Shown piece after piece: positions 49,979 to 59,849 of a DNA stretch of 64,000 nt. Position 1 is the first letter of the stretch. Every line of letters begins with the position of its first letter. The position numbers and the translations under genes are program-made. Below the pieces are notes generated by a model, which did no database searches, was not told the origin of the DNA, and saw only the letters and a program-made list of their open reading frames with translations. The stretch is taken from contig NZ_CP013254.1 in NCBI RefSeq assembly GCF_001482365.1, positions 682,001 to 746,000 on the forward strand, in the 5' to 3' direction. Source of the DNA: Kocuria flava (lineage in GTDB: Bacteria > Actinomycetota > Actinomycetes > Actinomycetales > Micrococcaceae).

Positions 49979-50002
49979 CGGCCCCGCAGTCCTGCGGGGC
50001 CG
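49979..50002 (+). promoter_or_regulatory. Hairpin at the predicted 5' end of the MFS message
   Basis: A perfect 11-bp stem (CGGCCCCGCAG with CTGCGGGGCCG). It begins a few bases after the expected start from -10 TAGGGT (49964-49969), inside the leader of the gene at 50071. Could stabilise the mRNA, or end readthrough from the preceding gene. Confidence 0.35.
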
Positions 50003-50070
50003 CGCCACCGCCGCCGTACCGGCCGCCGCCTCCCCGGGGCCGCCGCCGTGCCCGGCCCGTCCCGAGGAGG

Positions 50071-51282
50071 ATGCCCGTGCTCAGCAGCGCGTCGAGGACC
50101 GAGGACGTGGGCGTGCGCCTCGGCGCGGGCTTCCTGGGGGTCGTGCTGATCGCCGTGAACCTGCGCGTCGGGTTCGTGACGGTGGGCCCGCTGCTCGGCG
50201 AGATCAGCGGCGACCTCGGACTGACCGCCGGGCAGGCGGGCCTGCTCACCGGGCTGCCGCTGGCGATGTTCGCACTGTTCTCCCCGGTCGCCCCCGCCCT
50301 GGCCGCACGGGCCGGGCTCGACCGGGCGCTGTGGCTGTCGCTGCTGCTGCTCACCGCCGGGATCCTCGGCCGCTCCGCGCCGGCCGAGGCCGCCGTGTGG
50401 CTGGGCACCGCGGCGATCGGCGTGGGCATCGCCTTCCTCAACGTGCTCCTGCCCTCGCTGGTCAAGCGCGAGTTCCCCCAGCGGGTCAGCCAGGTCACCG
50501 GTCTCTACAGCGCGATCCAGAGCGCGGCCGCCGCCGCCGGCTCGGCCCTCGTGGTGCCCGTGGCCGCCGCCTCCCCGGCGGGGTGGCGGCTGGCCCTGGG
50601 CGTGTGGGCCGGCGTCGGCCTGATCGCCCTGGCCGTGCTCGCCCCGTGGCTGCGGCGGGCGCCGGAGGCCCCGGTCCGGCGCCCCGCCCGCGCCGTCCCG
50701 GCCCGCTCGCCGTGGGGCTCCGCGCTGGGGTGGCAGGTCACCGGGTTCATGGGCCTGCAGTCGGTGGCCTTCTACGTGTTCATGGCGTGGCTGCCGAGCA
50801 TCGAGCGCAGCCACGGGGTCCCCGCCGCGGCCGCCGGGGCCCACATGGGGCTGTTCCTGATGAGCGGGGTGCTCGCGTCCCTGGCCACCGGGGCGCTGAT
50901 GGAGCGCTTCGCCGACCAGCGCCCGGTCGCCGTCGGCGCCGCCGTCCTGGCGGCCGTCGCCTACACGGGCCTGGCCCTGGCGCCCGGGCTGATGCTGCTG
51001 TGGGTGCTCGTGGGCGCGGTCTCGTGCGGGGCGCTGATCGTGATCGCGCTGTCCCTGTTCAGCCTGCGCTCGAGCGACCCCGCCCAGGCCGCGGCGCTGT
51101 CCGGGATGGCGCAGTCGGTCGGCTACGCCCTGGCCGCGCTCGCCCCGGGCGCGGTGGGCGCGCTCTACGACCTCACCGGGTCGTGGCGGGGGCCGCTGCT
51201 GCTGGTCGCCGCCGCCATGGCCGGACTGTGCGTCACGGCCTGGTTCGCGGGCCGCGACCGGGTCCTCGACGGGCGCCGCTGA
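50071..51282 (+). CDS. MFS transporter, CynX/NimT type
   Basis: 403 residues, 12 predicted helices. The N-terminal LIAVNLRVGFVTVGPLLGEI and SLVKREFPQRVSQVTGLYS are landmarks of the cyanate/2-nitroimidazole transporter group. A GAGGAG site precedes the ATG. Substrate cannot be deduced; cyanate lyase is not nearby. Confidence 0.88.
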   Translation: MPVLSSASRTEDVGVRLGAGFLGVVLIAVNLRVGFVTVGPLLGEISGDLGLTAGQAGLLTGLPLAMFALFSPVAPALAARAGLDRALWLSLLLLTAGILGRSAPAEAAVWLGTAAIGVGIAFLNVLLPSLVKREFPQRVSQVTGLYSAIQSAAAAAGSALVVPVAAASPAGWRLALGVWAGVGLIALAVLAPWLRRAPEAPVRRPARAVPARSPWGSALGWQVTGFMGLQSVAFYVFMAWLPSIERSHGVPAAAAGAHMGLFLMSGVLASLATGALMERFADQRPVAVGAAVLAAVAYTGLALAPGLMLLWVLVGAVSCGALIVIALSLFSLRSSDPAQAAALSGMAQSVGYALAALAPGAVGALYDLTGSWRGPLLLVAAAMAGLCVTAWFAGRDRVLDGRR

Positions 51283-51468
51283 GGCCCTCCCCGCCGGTCC
51301 TCCGGCGCCCCGCCGGGGATTCGCCGAAGCACATCCGGGCGGGGGCGAGAAATGTTCGCGTCATGGGGTCCACCCGCCCCTGACCTGCCGATACGTTGAG
51401 CGTGTCGTGCCGGGCGCCACCGGTTCCCCCGGTTCCCCGGCTCCTTCACGAGGGATGGGACCAGGACC

Positions 51469-51975
51469 ATGAAGACCATGCGCAGAGCAGCCACCGCAGC
51501 CCTTCTCGCCACGGGGCTCGGCCTCGCCGCGGCCGCCCCGGCGAGCGCCGCGATGGAGCTCTCCGACATCAGCGACGCGACGCGCATCGCCGACGGCGCC
51601 GCCGTCGAGGGCACCTACACCGTCACCTGCACGGAGGGGACGAACGTGTTCGTCTCCCTGAGCGTCACCCAGGCCGTCTCCGACGGGCGGATCGCCAACG
51701 GCAGCGACTTCGAGCAGTGGACCTGCGAGGGCGGGCAGATCGAGCTGACCTACCAGGCCGTCGCCTACAACATGGCCTTCCAGCCGGGCGAGGCGGTGGT
51801 CTCGGGCTTCATCCAGGAGTGCCAGGACCAGGTCGTCTGCGGTCCCGGCACGAACCTGCCGCTGATCGTCATCGAGGTCGGGGACGCGGACGGGCCCGCC
51901 GACGGGACCACGGACGGCACCGCCGACGAGGCCGCGGAGGAGGACGCGGACGCCACGGCGGGGACCGGGGAGTAG
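51469..51975 (+). CDS. Secreted hypothetical protein
   Basis: 168 residues with a Sec signal peptide (cleavage expected after APASAA, about residue 28). The mature part is a beta-rich domain of about 100 residues with four Cys (in VTCTEG, WTCEGG, ECQDQVVC), probably two disulfides, and an acidic Asp/Thr/Ala tail. ATG 51478 is a second possible start. No family recognised. A TACGTT -10 lies at 51392-51397. Confidence 0.75.
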   Translation: MKTMRRAATAALLATGLGLAAAAPASAAMELSDISDATRIADGAAVEGTYTVTCTEGTNVFVSLSVTQAVSDGRIANGSDFEQWTCEGGQIELTYQAVAYNMAFQPGEAVVSGFIQECQDQVVCGPGTNLPLIVIEVGDADGPADGTTDGTADEAAEEDADATAGTGE

Positions 51976-52018
51976 CGCCGGGGAGCGGGGGCGCCCCGGC
52001 GGGGACCGGGGCGGCGGC

Positions 52019-52058
52019 CGGGTCCTCCGTCCGCCCGGCGGGGCGGACGGAGGACCCG
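52019..52058. terminator. 18-bp bidirectional terminator hairpin
   Basis: Perfect 18-bp stem with a GGCG loop between the convergent secreted-protein and permease genes. The strongest hairpin in the window. Confidence 0.7.
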
Positions 52059-52059
52059 C

Positions 52060-53550
52060 TCAGGCCCCGGGCCGGTCGGCGGCGGCCGCCGGGGACCCGG
52101 TGCCCGCCGGGGATCCGGCGGCCGCGCCGGCCTGCTCGGCGGGCCGGGCCCGGCGCCCGAGCACCGCGCACAGCACCGCGATCAGGGCGACGAGCCCGCC
52201 GGTGAGCACCAGCTGCGTGCGCACGACGGGGTCGAACCAGCCCAGCACGAGGATCCCGCCCACGAGGGCCAGCGCCAGCCAGGACAGGTAGGGGAAGCCC
52301 CACATCCGCAGCGGCAGCTCCCGGCCCTCCCGGTCGGCGCGGCGGCGCAGGACGATCTGGGAGACCAGCGAGAGGGCCCACACCACGAGCACGGTCGAGC
52401 CGATGGTGTTGAGCAGGAACCCGAGCACGGCCTCCGGCCAGAGGTAGTTGAGCACCACGGCCACGAAGCCGAAGAGCACCGAGGCGACCACCGCCGGGAC
52501 GGGCACCCCGGAGCCGCTGAGCCGCACGAACCGGCGCGGGGCGCAGCCGCGGTCGGACAGGGAGTGGAGCATACGGGAGGCGCCGTAGAGGTTGGCGTTG
52601 AGCGCCGAGAGCAGGGCCAGGGCGATCACGACCGCCATCACGGCCTGCGCCCCGGGCAGCCCGGCCACGGAGAGCACCGCCACGAACGGGCTCGAGGACA
52701 GGCTCTCGGTGTTCCACGGCAGGATCAGGACCATGAGGGCCACCGAGCCGACGTAGAAGACGAGCACGCGCACCACGATGGTGCGGATCGCCCGGGCCAC
52801 GTTGCGCTGCGGGTCGCGGGTCTCGGCGGCGGCCACGGTGACGAGCTCGGTGCCGCCGAAGGCGAAGACGACGACGAGCAGCGCGGCCGCCACGCCGGTC
52901 ACCCCGGTGGGCATGAACCCGCCGTGGGCGGTGAGGTTGGCGAGCCCGGGCGAGGGGCTCGGCAGCAGGCCCAGCAGCAGCGCGGCGCCCACGAGCAGGA
53001 ACGCCACGACCGCGCCGACCTTCAGCAGTGCGAACCAGAACTCGGACTCCCCGAGCGCGCGGACGCTGACGAGGTTCAGCGCGGTGAAGACGACCATGAA
53101 GGCGAGGGCCAGCGACCACTGCGGCAGGACGGGCCACAGCTCGCTGAGGATCTGGGCGGCGGCGGTGGCCTCGGCGGCGATGACCACGACCAGCTGCGCC
53201 CACCACAGCCACCCGAGGGTCTGCCCGGCCGTGCGGCCCAGGGCCTTCTCGGCGTAGACGGAGAACGCCCCGCGGGCGGGGTCGGCGGCGGCCATCTCGC
53301 CCATGGCCCGCATGACGAGCACGAGCACCACGCAGGCGACGAGGAAGGAGATCAGCACGGCGGGCCCGGCGAGGGCGATCGCGGAGCCGGTGCCCACGAA
53401 CAGGCCCGTGCCGATGGCGGAGCCCAGGGCCATCATCACGAGGTGGCGGGGCTTGAGGTGCTGGGCGGACGCCGGGTCGGGCGTCCCGTGGGGGGCGGGA
53501 GCCGCGGCGGGGGTGGTGCCGCGCTCCTGCGTCAGGAGGGTTTCACTCAT
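52060..53550 (-). CDS. Amino acid permease, AAT family
   Basis: 496 residues, 12 predicted helices. ATG 53550 was taken; an ATG 9 codons upstream is possible. The signature MMALGSAIGTGLFVGTGSAIALAGPAVLISF (helix 1) and VFAFGGTELVTVAAAETRDPQRNV place it with GABA/proline/aromatic-type H+ symporters. Substrate not assignable. The tail (460-496) is Ala/Gly-rich. Confidence 0.92.
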   Translation of the reverse strand: MSETLLTQERGTTPAAAPAPHGTPDPASAQHLKPRHLVMMALGSAIGTGLFVGTGSAIALAGPAVLISFLVACVVLVLVMRAMGEMAAADPARGAFSVYAEKALGRTAGQTLGWLWWAQLVVVIAAEATAAAQILSELWPVLPQWSLALAFMVVFTALNLVSVRALGESEFWFALLKVGAVVAFLLVGAALLLGLLPSPSPGLANLTAHGGFMPTGVTGVAAALLVVVFAFGGTELVTVAAAETRDPQRNVARAIRTIVVRVLVFYVGSVALMVLILPWNTESLSSSPFVAVLSVAGLPGAQAVMAVVIALALLSALNANLYGASRMLHSLSDRGCAPRRFVRLSGSGVPVPAVVASVLFGFVAVVLNYLWPEAVLGFLLNTIGSTVLVVWALSLVSQIVLRRRADREGRELPLRMWGFPYLSWLALALVGGILVLGWFDPVVRTQLVLTGGLVALIAVLCAVLGRRARPAEQAGAAAGSPAGTGSPAAAADRPGA

Positions 53551-53657
53551 GGACCCCCATGGTGTCACCCGGATCACACGGGAATGAAATCCAGGTCACA
53601 GCACAGGGGTGGGCGAGGGGTGCCGCCGCGGGGCCGGGACCCCGCGGCGGCACGGGC

Positions 53658-53861
53658 TCACTGCTGCTCGCCGCCCTCGTCCTGGCCGCCGGAGAGGAAG
53701 TCCCCGGCCTTCTCCTGGGCGGTGTCGACGTGCTCGGCGTGCTGCCCGCCGGTGCGCTCGTCGACCCTGTCGCCGGCCTTGTCGATGCCCTGCTGGACCT
53801 GGTCCGGGTGCTGCCCGGCGAGGTCCTTGGCCTTGTCCGCGAATCCTCCGATGTCAACCAT
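53658..53861 (-). CDS. MT0933-type antitoxin family protein
   Basis: A 67-residue charged helical protein (ADKAKDLAGQHPDQVQQGIDKAGDRVDERTGGQHAEHV) matching the actinobacterial MT0933_antitox family. ATG 53861 has GGAAGGAC ahead. No toxin-like partner is adjacent; the neighbours are a permease and a GntR-type regulator. A paralogue is at 61333. The antitoxin name rests on family history, so a stress-linked small protein is an alternative. Confidence 0.82.
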   Translation of the reverse strand: MVDIGGFADKAKDLAGQHPDQVQQGIDKAGDRVDERTGGQHAEHVDTAQEKAGDFLSGGQDEGGEQQ

Positions 53862-54009
53862 GGTCGGTCCTTCCGTCGTTCGGTGGCCGGGGGCCTGCGC
53901 CGCCCGGCTCGGATCCTCCCCATCGTGCCGTGTGCACCCGCCCCTGGCCACCCCGCCGCGCGGTGTTCGCCCGCCGCGCACACCGCCCGCTCCGGTGCGG
54001 CCCGGCCGT

Positions 54010-54717
54010 TCAGCGCCCGTGCGGGGGCGGCTGGACGTCCCCGAGCACCTCCGAGACGACGGCCCGGGCGTGCTCCTCGGCCGCCGCGGGGTCCCCGGCG
54101 AGCACGGCGGCGGCGGTGGCCTCGTGGTGGGCCAGGGCGGCGGGCTCCGGGTCCGCCGGCATCAGGCCCAGGCTCGTGCGGCCCGAGAGCACCTCGGCCA
54201 CCACGTCCCGCAGCGCGGCGAGCATGGGGTTGCCGCTGGCCTCGAGCAGCAGGCGGTGGTAGGCGGTGTCGACCGCCAGGTACTCCGGGTCCGTGCCCCG
54301 CCCGGCCTCCCCGAGCTCCCGCAGCCGGGCGGCGAGACCGGCCAGGCGGGCCCGCTCGTCGTCGCCGGCGCGCACGGCCGCCAGCCGGGCGGCCACGGGC
54401 TCGATGGCCGAGCGCAGCTCGGTCAGGTCCAGCAGCTGGGCGGCCCGCCCCGGCCCGCCCAGCCGCCACCGGATCAGCCGGGGGTCGAACGGGTTCCAGG
54501 ACTCCGGGGGCAGGACCGTGACGCCCACCCGGCGCCGGGACTCGACCAGTCCCATCGACTCGAGCACGCGCACGACCTCGCGCACGAGCGTGCGGGAGGC
54601 GCCGAGCTCCTCCTCGAGCCCGGCCAGGGTCAGGACCGTGCCCGGCGGGCGGGTCCCGGAGGCGATGGACTCCCCGAGCCGGTCCAGGACCGCGCCGTGC
54701 AGCTCCACGCCGTGCAT
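54010..54717 (-). CDS. GntR/FadR-type regulator of the gluconate operon
   Basis: 235 residues. N-terminal winged HTH (ASGTRPPGTVLTLAGLEEELGASRTLVREVVRVLESMGLVESRRRVGVTV) and a C-terminal FCD ligand domain with metal-site candidates DTAYHRLLLEASGN and AHHEATAAAV. It is divergent from gntP-idnO-idnD-gntK with palindromes in the 138-bp gap, so it probably represses this operon and releases it on gluconate or a related sugar acid. Confidence 0.9.
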   Translation of the reverse strand: MHGVELHGAVLDRLGESIASGTRPPGTVLTLAGLEEELGASRTLVREVVRVLESMGLVESRRRVGVTVLPPESWNPFDPRLIRWRLGGPGRAAQLLDLTELRSAIEPVAARLAAVRAGDDERARLAGLAARLRELGEAGRGTDPEYLAVDTAYHRLLLEASGNPMLAALRDVVAEVLSGRTSLGLMPADPEPAALAHHEATAAAVLAGDPAAAEEHARAVVSEVLGDVQPPPHGR

Positions 54718-54738
54718 GGGCCCTCCGTCCGTGGCCGG

Positions 54739-54777
54739 GGCAAGTCCTTGCCGCTGGTTGCCAAAAGTATGATCTTT
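54739..54777. promoter_or_regulatory. Candidate GntR operators
   Basis: GGCAAG-TC-CTTGCC (54739-54752) is a perfect palindrome. AAAG-TATGAT-CTTT (54764-54777) has matching outer arms and follows a TTGCCA (-35-like, 54758-54763). Both lie between the regulator and gntP starts. Confidence 0.4.
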
Positions 54778-54855
54778 CTGCCAGCCTAGCGCGTGTCGTG
54801 GATCACGACGACGCCTCACCGCCCGATCCGGGCACGAGATCAACGGAGATGCTCA

Positions 54856-56234
<1,379 letters not shown>

Positions 56235-56235
<1 letters not shown>

Positions 56236-57011
56236 TGCGCCCCGTCGCGCAGCTGTTCGACCTCACCGGCCGCCTGGCCCTGGTCACGGGCTCCTCCCGC
56301 GGCCTCGGCCGGGTCCTCGCCGAGGGCCTCGCCCAGGCGGGTGCGCGCGTGGTGCTCCACGGCCGCGACCGGGAGGCCCTGGAGGCGTCCCGGGCGCAGA
56401 TCGCGGCGGCCACGGGCACCGACCCGCTCACGGTGCGCTTCGACGTCACCGACGCCGCCGCGGTGCGCGAGGCGCTCGCGGCCCTGGTCGCCGCCCACGG
56501 CGTGCCCGAGATCCTCGTCAACAACGCCGGGATCCAGCGCCGGGCGCCGTTCAGCGAGTTCTCCGCCGAGGACTGGGACGAGATCGTCGCGGCGAACCTC
56601 TCCAGCGCGTTCCACGTCTCCCGGGCGCTGGCCCCGGGCATGCAGGAGCGCGGCTCGGGGAAGATCGTCAACGTCGGTTCCGTGCAGTCCGTGCTGGCCC
56701 GGCAGACGATCGCCCCCTACTCGGCGACCAAGGGCGGGCTCGTGATGCTCACCAAGGGCATGGCCGCCGACCTCGCCCGCCACAACGTGCAGGTCAACGC
56801 GATCTCGCCCGGCTACTTCGCCACCGAGATGAACCAGGCCCTCGTGGCCGACGAGCAGTTCAGCGCCTGGGTCGCCCAGCGCACCCCCGCCCAGCGCTGG
56901 GGCCGGGTCGAGGAGCTCGTCGGGACCCTCGTGTGGCTGTGCTCCGACGCCTCGAGCTTCGTCTCGGGGCAGAACGTCCTCGTGGACGGCGGGATGACCG
57001 CCGTCGTCTGA
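56235..57011 (+). CDS. idnO: Gluconate 5-dehydrogenase, SDR family
   Basis: 258-residue short-chain dehydrogenase. NAD(P) loop TGSSRGLGRVLA, NNAG, catalytic Ser in NVGSVQS, and Tyr/Lys in APYSATKGG. Similar to IdnO/Gno, which reduce 5-ketogluconate to gluconate. Overlaps gntP. The substrate is inferred mostly from its position beside idnD and gntK. Confidence 0.9.
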
Positions 57012-57053
57012 GCCCGTCCGTCCCCGCCGCCCGCACCCCCAGGAGGAGTCCCC

Positions 57054-58076
57054 ATGCAGGCCGTCGTCATCCACGGGAAGCTCGACCTGCGGGTCGAGGA
57101 CCGCCCCGTCCCCGAGCTCGGCGAGGGGCAGGTGCGGCTGCGGATCGCCTACGCCGGGGTGTGCGGGTCCGACCTGCACTACTACTACGAGGGCGCCAAC
57201 GGCGAGTACGCCGTGCGCGAGCCCCTCGTGCCCGGCCACGAGGTCTCCGGGACCGTGGACCTCGACCCGTCCGGGGAGCTCGCCCCCGGCACGCCCGTGA
57301 CCGTCCACCCCGCCACCTTCGGCACCCCCGAGCCCGGCATCCTGGACCGCCGGCACCTGTGGCCCGGCGGGGCCTACCTGGGCAGCGCCTCGACGGACCC
57401 GCACACCCAGGGCGGGATGAGCGAGCACCTCGTGGTGCGCCGCGACATGGTCCGGGTGCTGCCGGCGGGCCTGGGGCTGCGCGCCGCCGCGCTCGCCGAG
57501 CCCCTGGCCGTGGCGCTGCACGCCCTCACGGTGGCCGGGGACGTGGCCGGGCGCCGGGTGCTCGTCTCCGGGTCCGGGCCCATCGGGCTGCTCGCCGCCG
57601 CCGCGGCGCTGGCCCGGGGCGCGGCCGAGGTCGTGGCCACCGACGTGCTCGCGGGCCCGCTCGAGCGGGCCCGCGCGCTGGGGGTGCACGGCACCGTGCG
57701 CGTGGGCACCGAGGAGGTCCCGCCCCTGTCCTTCGACGTGGTCCTGGAGTGCTCCGGGGTGCCCGCGGCCGTGAGCGCGGCGCTCGTGGGCGCGCGCCGG
57801 GCCGCCGTGGTCGTCCAGGTCGGCATGGTCCCGGGGGAGCCCCGCCCGGTGAACCTCGCCCCGCTGGTGTCCAAGGAGCTGCAGCTGCGCGGGAGCTTCC
57901 GCTTCGACGACGAGATCGGCGAGGCGCTCGAGCTGCTCGCCCGCCGCCCGGAGATCGAGGACGTCGTCACCCACGTGCTCCCGGCCGGGCAGGCCGTGGC
58001 GGCCTTCGAGGCCGCCCGCGACTCGGCCGCCTCCGGCAAGGTCCTCGTGTCCCTGCGCCCCGGCGGCGCCCGGTGA
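57054..58076 (+). CDS. idnD: L-idonate 5-dehydrogenase, zinc MDR family
   Basis: 340 residues. Catalytic-zinc motifs AGVCGSDLHYY and PGHEVSGTV, the NAD loop SGSGPIGLLAAAAAL and the late GSFRFDDE stretch match E. coli IdnD. The four structural-zinc cysteines expected around residues 85-105 are all missing (VHPATFGTPEPGILDRRHLW). It oxidises L-idonate to 5-ketogluconate. A perfect AGGAGG site is ahead of the ATG. Confidence 0.9.
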   Translation: MQAVVIHGKLDLRVEDRPVPELGEGQVRLRIAYAGVCGSDLHYYYEGANGEYAVREPLVPGHEVSGTVDLDPSGELAPGTPVTVHPATFGTPEPGILDRRHLWPGGAYLGSASTDPHTQGGMSEHLVVRRDMVRVLPAGLGLRAAALAEPLAVALHALTVAGDVAGRRVLVSGSGPIGLLAAAAALARGAAEVVATDVLAGPLERARALGVHGTVRVGTEEVPPLSFDVVLECSGVPAAVSAALVGARRAAVVVQVGMVPGEPRPVNLAPLVSKELQLRGSFRFDDEIGEALELLARRPEIEDVVTHVLPAGQAVAAFEAARDSAASGKVLVSLRPGGAR

Positions 58077-59614
58077 CGGACCCGCGCGCCGGGGCGGCAG
58101 GGCCGGTCGTCGTCGGCGTCGACATCGGCACCACGGCCACCAAGGCGGTCGCCTTCACCCCGGCGGGAGAGCAGCTGGCCTGCGCCTCCGCCGGCTACCC
58201 CCTCGAGGCGCCCGCGCCCGGCCGGGAGGAGCAGGACCCCCGGCGGATCCTCGAGGCGGTGCTCACCACGGTGCGCCGGGTCGCCGCCGAGGTCGGCCCC
58301 GCGCGGGTGGCCGGGCTGTCCTTCAGCGCCGCGATGCACAGCCTGCTCGGGCTCTCGGCGGCGGGCGAGCCGCTGACCGGGCTGATCACCTGGGCCGACG
58401 CCCGCGCGGGCGCCCAGGCCGAGCGCCTGCGGGCCGCGCCCGGCGGCCTGGAGCTGCACCGGCGCACCGGCACCCCCGTGCACTCGATGTCCCCGCTGGT
58501 GAAGCTCGTGTGGTTCCGAGAGGAGGAGCCGGCGCTGTGCGCCCGGGTCGCCGCGTGGGCCGGGATCAAGGAGTGGGTGCTGCTGCGGCTGTGCGGTGAG
58601 CTCGTGACCGACCACTCCGTGGCCTCGGCGACCGGGCTGCTGGAGCTGAGCACCCTGGACTGGGACGCCGAGGCCCTGGACCTCGCCGGCCTCGGCCCGG
58701 ACCGGCTGCCCCGCCTCGTGCCCACCACCCACGTCCTGCCGGGCCTCACCGCCGAGGCCGCCGCGGCGACGGGGCTGCCCGCGGCGACCCCCGTCGTCGT
58801 CGGCGCCAGCGACGGGCCGCTGGCCAACCTCGGCCTGGGGGCGGTGCGCCCGGGTGTCGCCGCGTGCTCGATCGGCACGAGCGGGGCCCTGCGGGTGGTC
58901 GTCGACCGCCCCGTGGTCGACCCCCGCGGGCGCGTGTTCTGCTACGCCCTCGTGCCCGGGCGCTGGGTCGTGGGCGGGGCGATCAACAACGGCGGCGTGG
59001 TGCTCGGCTGGGCCGGCGACGCCCTGGCCCCCGACCTCGGCGACGAGCCCGAGGAGGAGCTGCTGGCCCTGGCCGCCCGCGTCCCGGCCGGTTCCGGCGG
59101 GCTGCTCATGCTCCCCGCCCTGCTGGGGGAGCGGGCGCCCCGCTGGACCTCCATTCCCCGTGGGGCATATGTCGGGCTCACGCGCGCCCACCGGCGGGAG
59201 CACCTCGTGCGCGCCGCCCTCGAGGGGGTCTGCCAGCAGCTGGCCCTCGTTCTCGACTCGATGCGCGAGGCGGGGTTGCCCGTCACCGAGATCCGCGCCA
59301 CGGGCGGGTTCGCCCGCAGCCCCCTGTGGCGCCGGCTGCTCGCCGACGTCCTCGGCACGGAGATCTCCTTCGCCCCCGGCCACGACGGCTCCGGCTTCGG
59401 CGCGGCCCTGCTCGGGATGCAGGCCCTCGGGCTGGTCCCCTCGGTGGACGTCGCCGCCGACCTCGTGACCGTGGCCGAGACCGTGGCCCCGGACCCGCAC
59501 GACGCCGCCGTCCACGCCGCCCTGCGCCCGGTCTTCGACGGCCTGCACGACGCCCTGGCCCCGTCCTTCACCGCGCTGCGCGACCTCGCGGGCCGCCTGC
59601 CGCTGGAGCGCTGA
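58073..59614 (+). CDS. gntK: Gluconokinase, FGGY family
   Basis: 513 residues from GTG 58073 (GTGA overlap with idnD). FGGY kinase marks: DIGTTATKAVAF near the start, SFSAAMHSLLGL, ITWADARA, CSIGTSGALRV and GGFARSPLWRRLLADVLG. It phosphorylates gluconate to 6-phosphogluconate for the pentose phosphate pathway. The FGGY type is the Bacillus/Corynebacterium-like alternative to the small GntK. The role is supported by gntP, idnO and idnD. Confidence 0.9.
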   Translation: MTDPRAGAAGPVVVGVDIGTTATKAVAFTPAGEQLACASAGYPLEAPAPGREEQDPRRILEAVLTTVRRVAAEVGPARVAGLSFSAAMHSLLGLSAAGEPLTGLITWADARAGAQAERLRAAPGGLELHRRTGTPVHSMSPLVKLVWFREEEPALCARVAAWAGIKEWVLLRLCGELVTDHSVASATGLLELSTLDWDAEALDLAGLGPDRLPRLVPTTHVLPGLTAEAAAATGLPAATPVVVGASDGPLANLGLGAVRPGVAACSIGTSGALRVVVDRPVVDPRGRVFCYALVPGRWVVGGAINNGGVVLGWAGDALAPDLGDEPEEELLALAARVPAGSGGLLMLPALLGERAPRWTSIPRGAYVGLTRAHRREHLVRAALEGVCQQLALVLDSMREAGLPVTEIRATGGFARSPLWRRLLADVLGTEISFAPGHDGSGFGAALLGMQALGLVPSVDVAADLVTVAETVAPDPHDAAVHAALRPVFDGLHDALAPSFTALRDLAGRLPLER

Positions 59615-59849
59615 GCCCCCGGGCCGCCCCGGCCCGGACGGTGGCCCCGTCCCGGCCCGGACGGTCCGGCCCGCGGCCCGCGTCGTCGCCGGTCCGCCGT
59701 GCCTGCGGCCCCGCGGGTCCCGAACCGGTATCGATCCGCCGGACGCCCCCCTCGGACGGGCGCGACGGCCGTACCCTGGACCCAGCCTTCCGCGCGGGAC
59801 CGCGATCCGCGCGGCACCACGACCGTCGACGGCGCCGAGGGGGCGCGCG

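Noticed and set aside
53658..53861. Toxin-antitoxin pair with a neighbouring gene
   Set aside because: Flanking genes are an amino acid permease and a GntR-type regulator; no small toxin frame with a plausible start was seen on either side.
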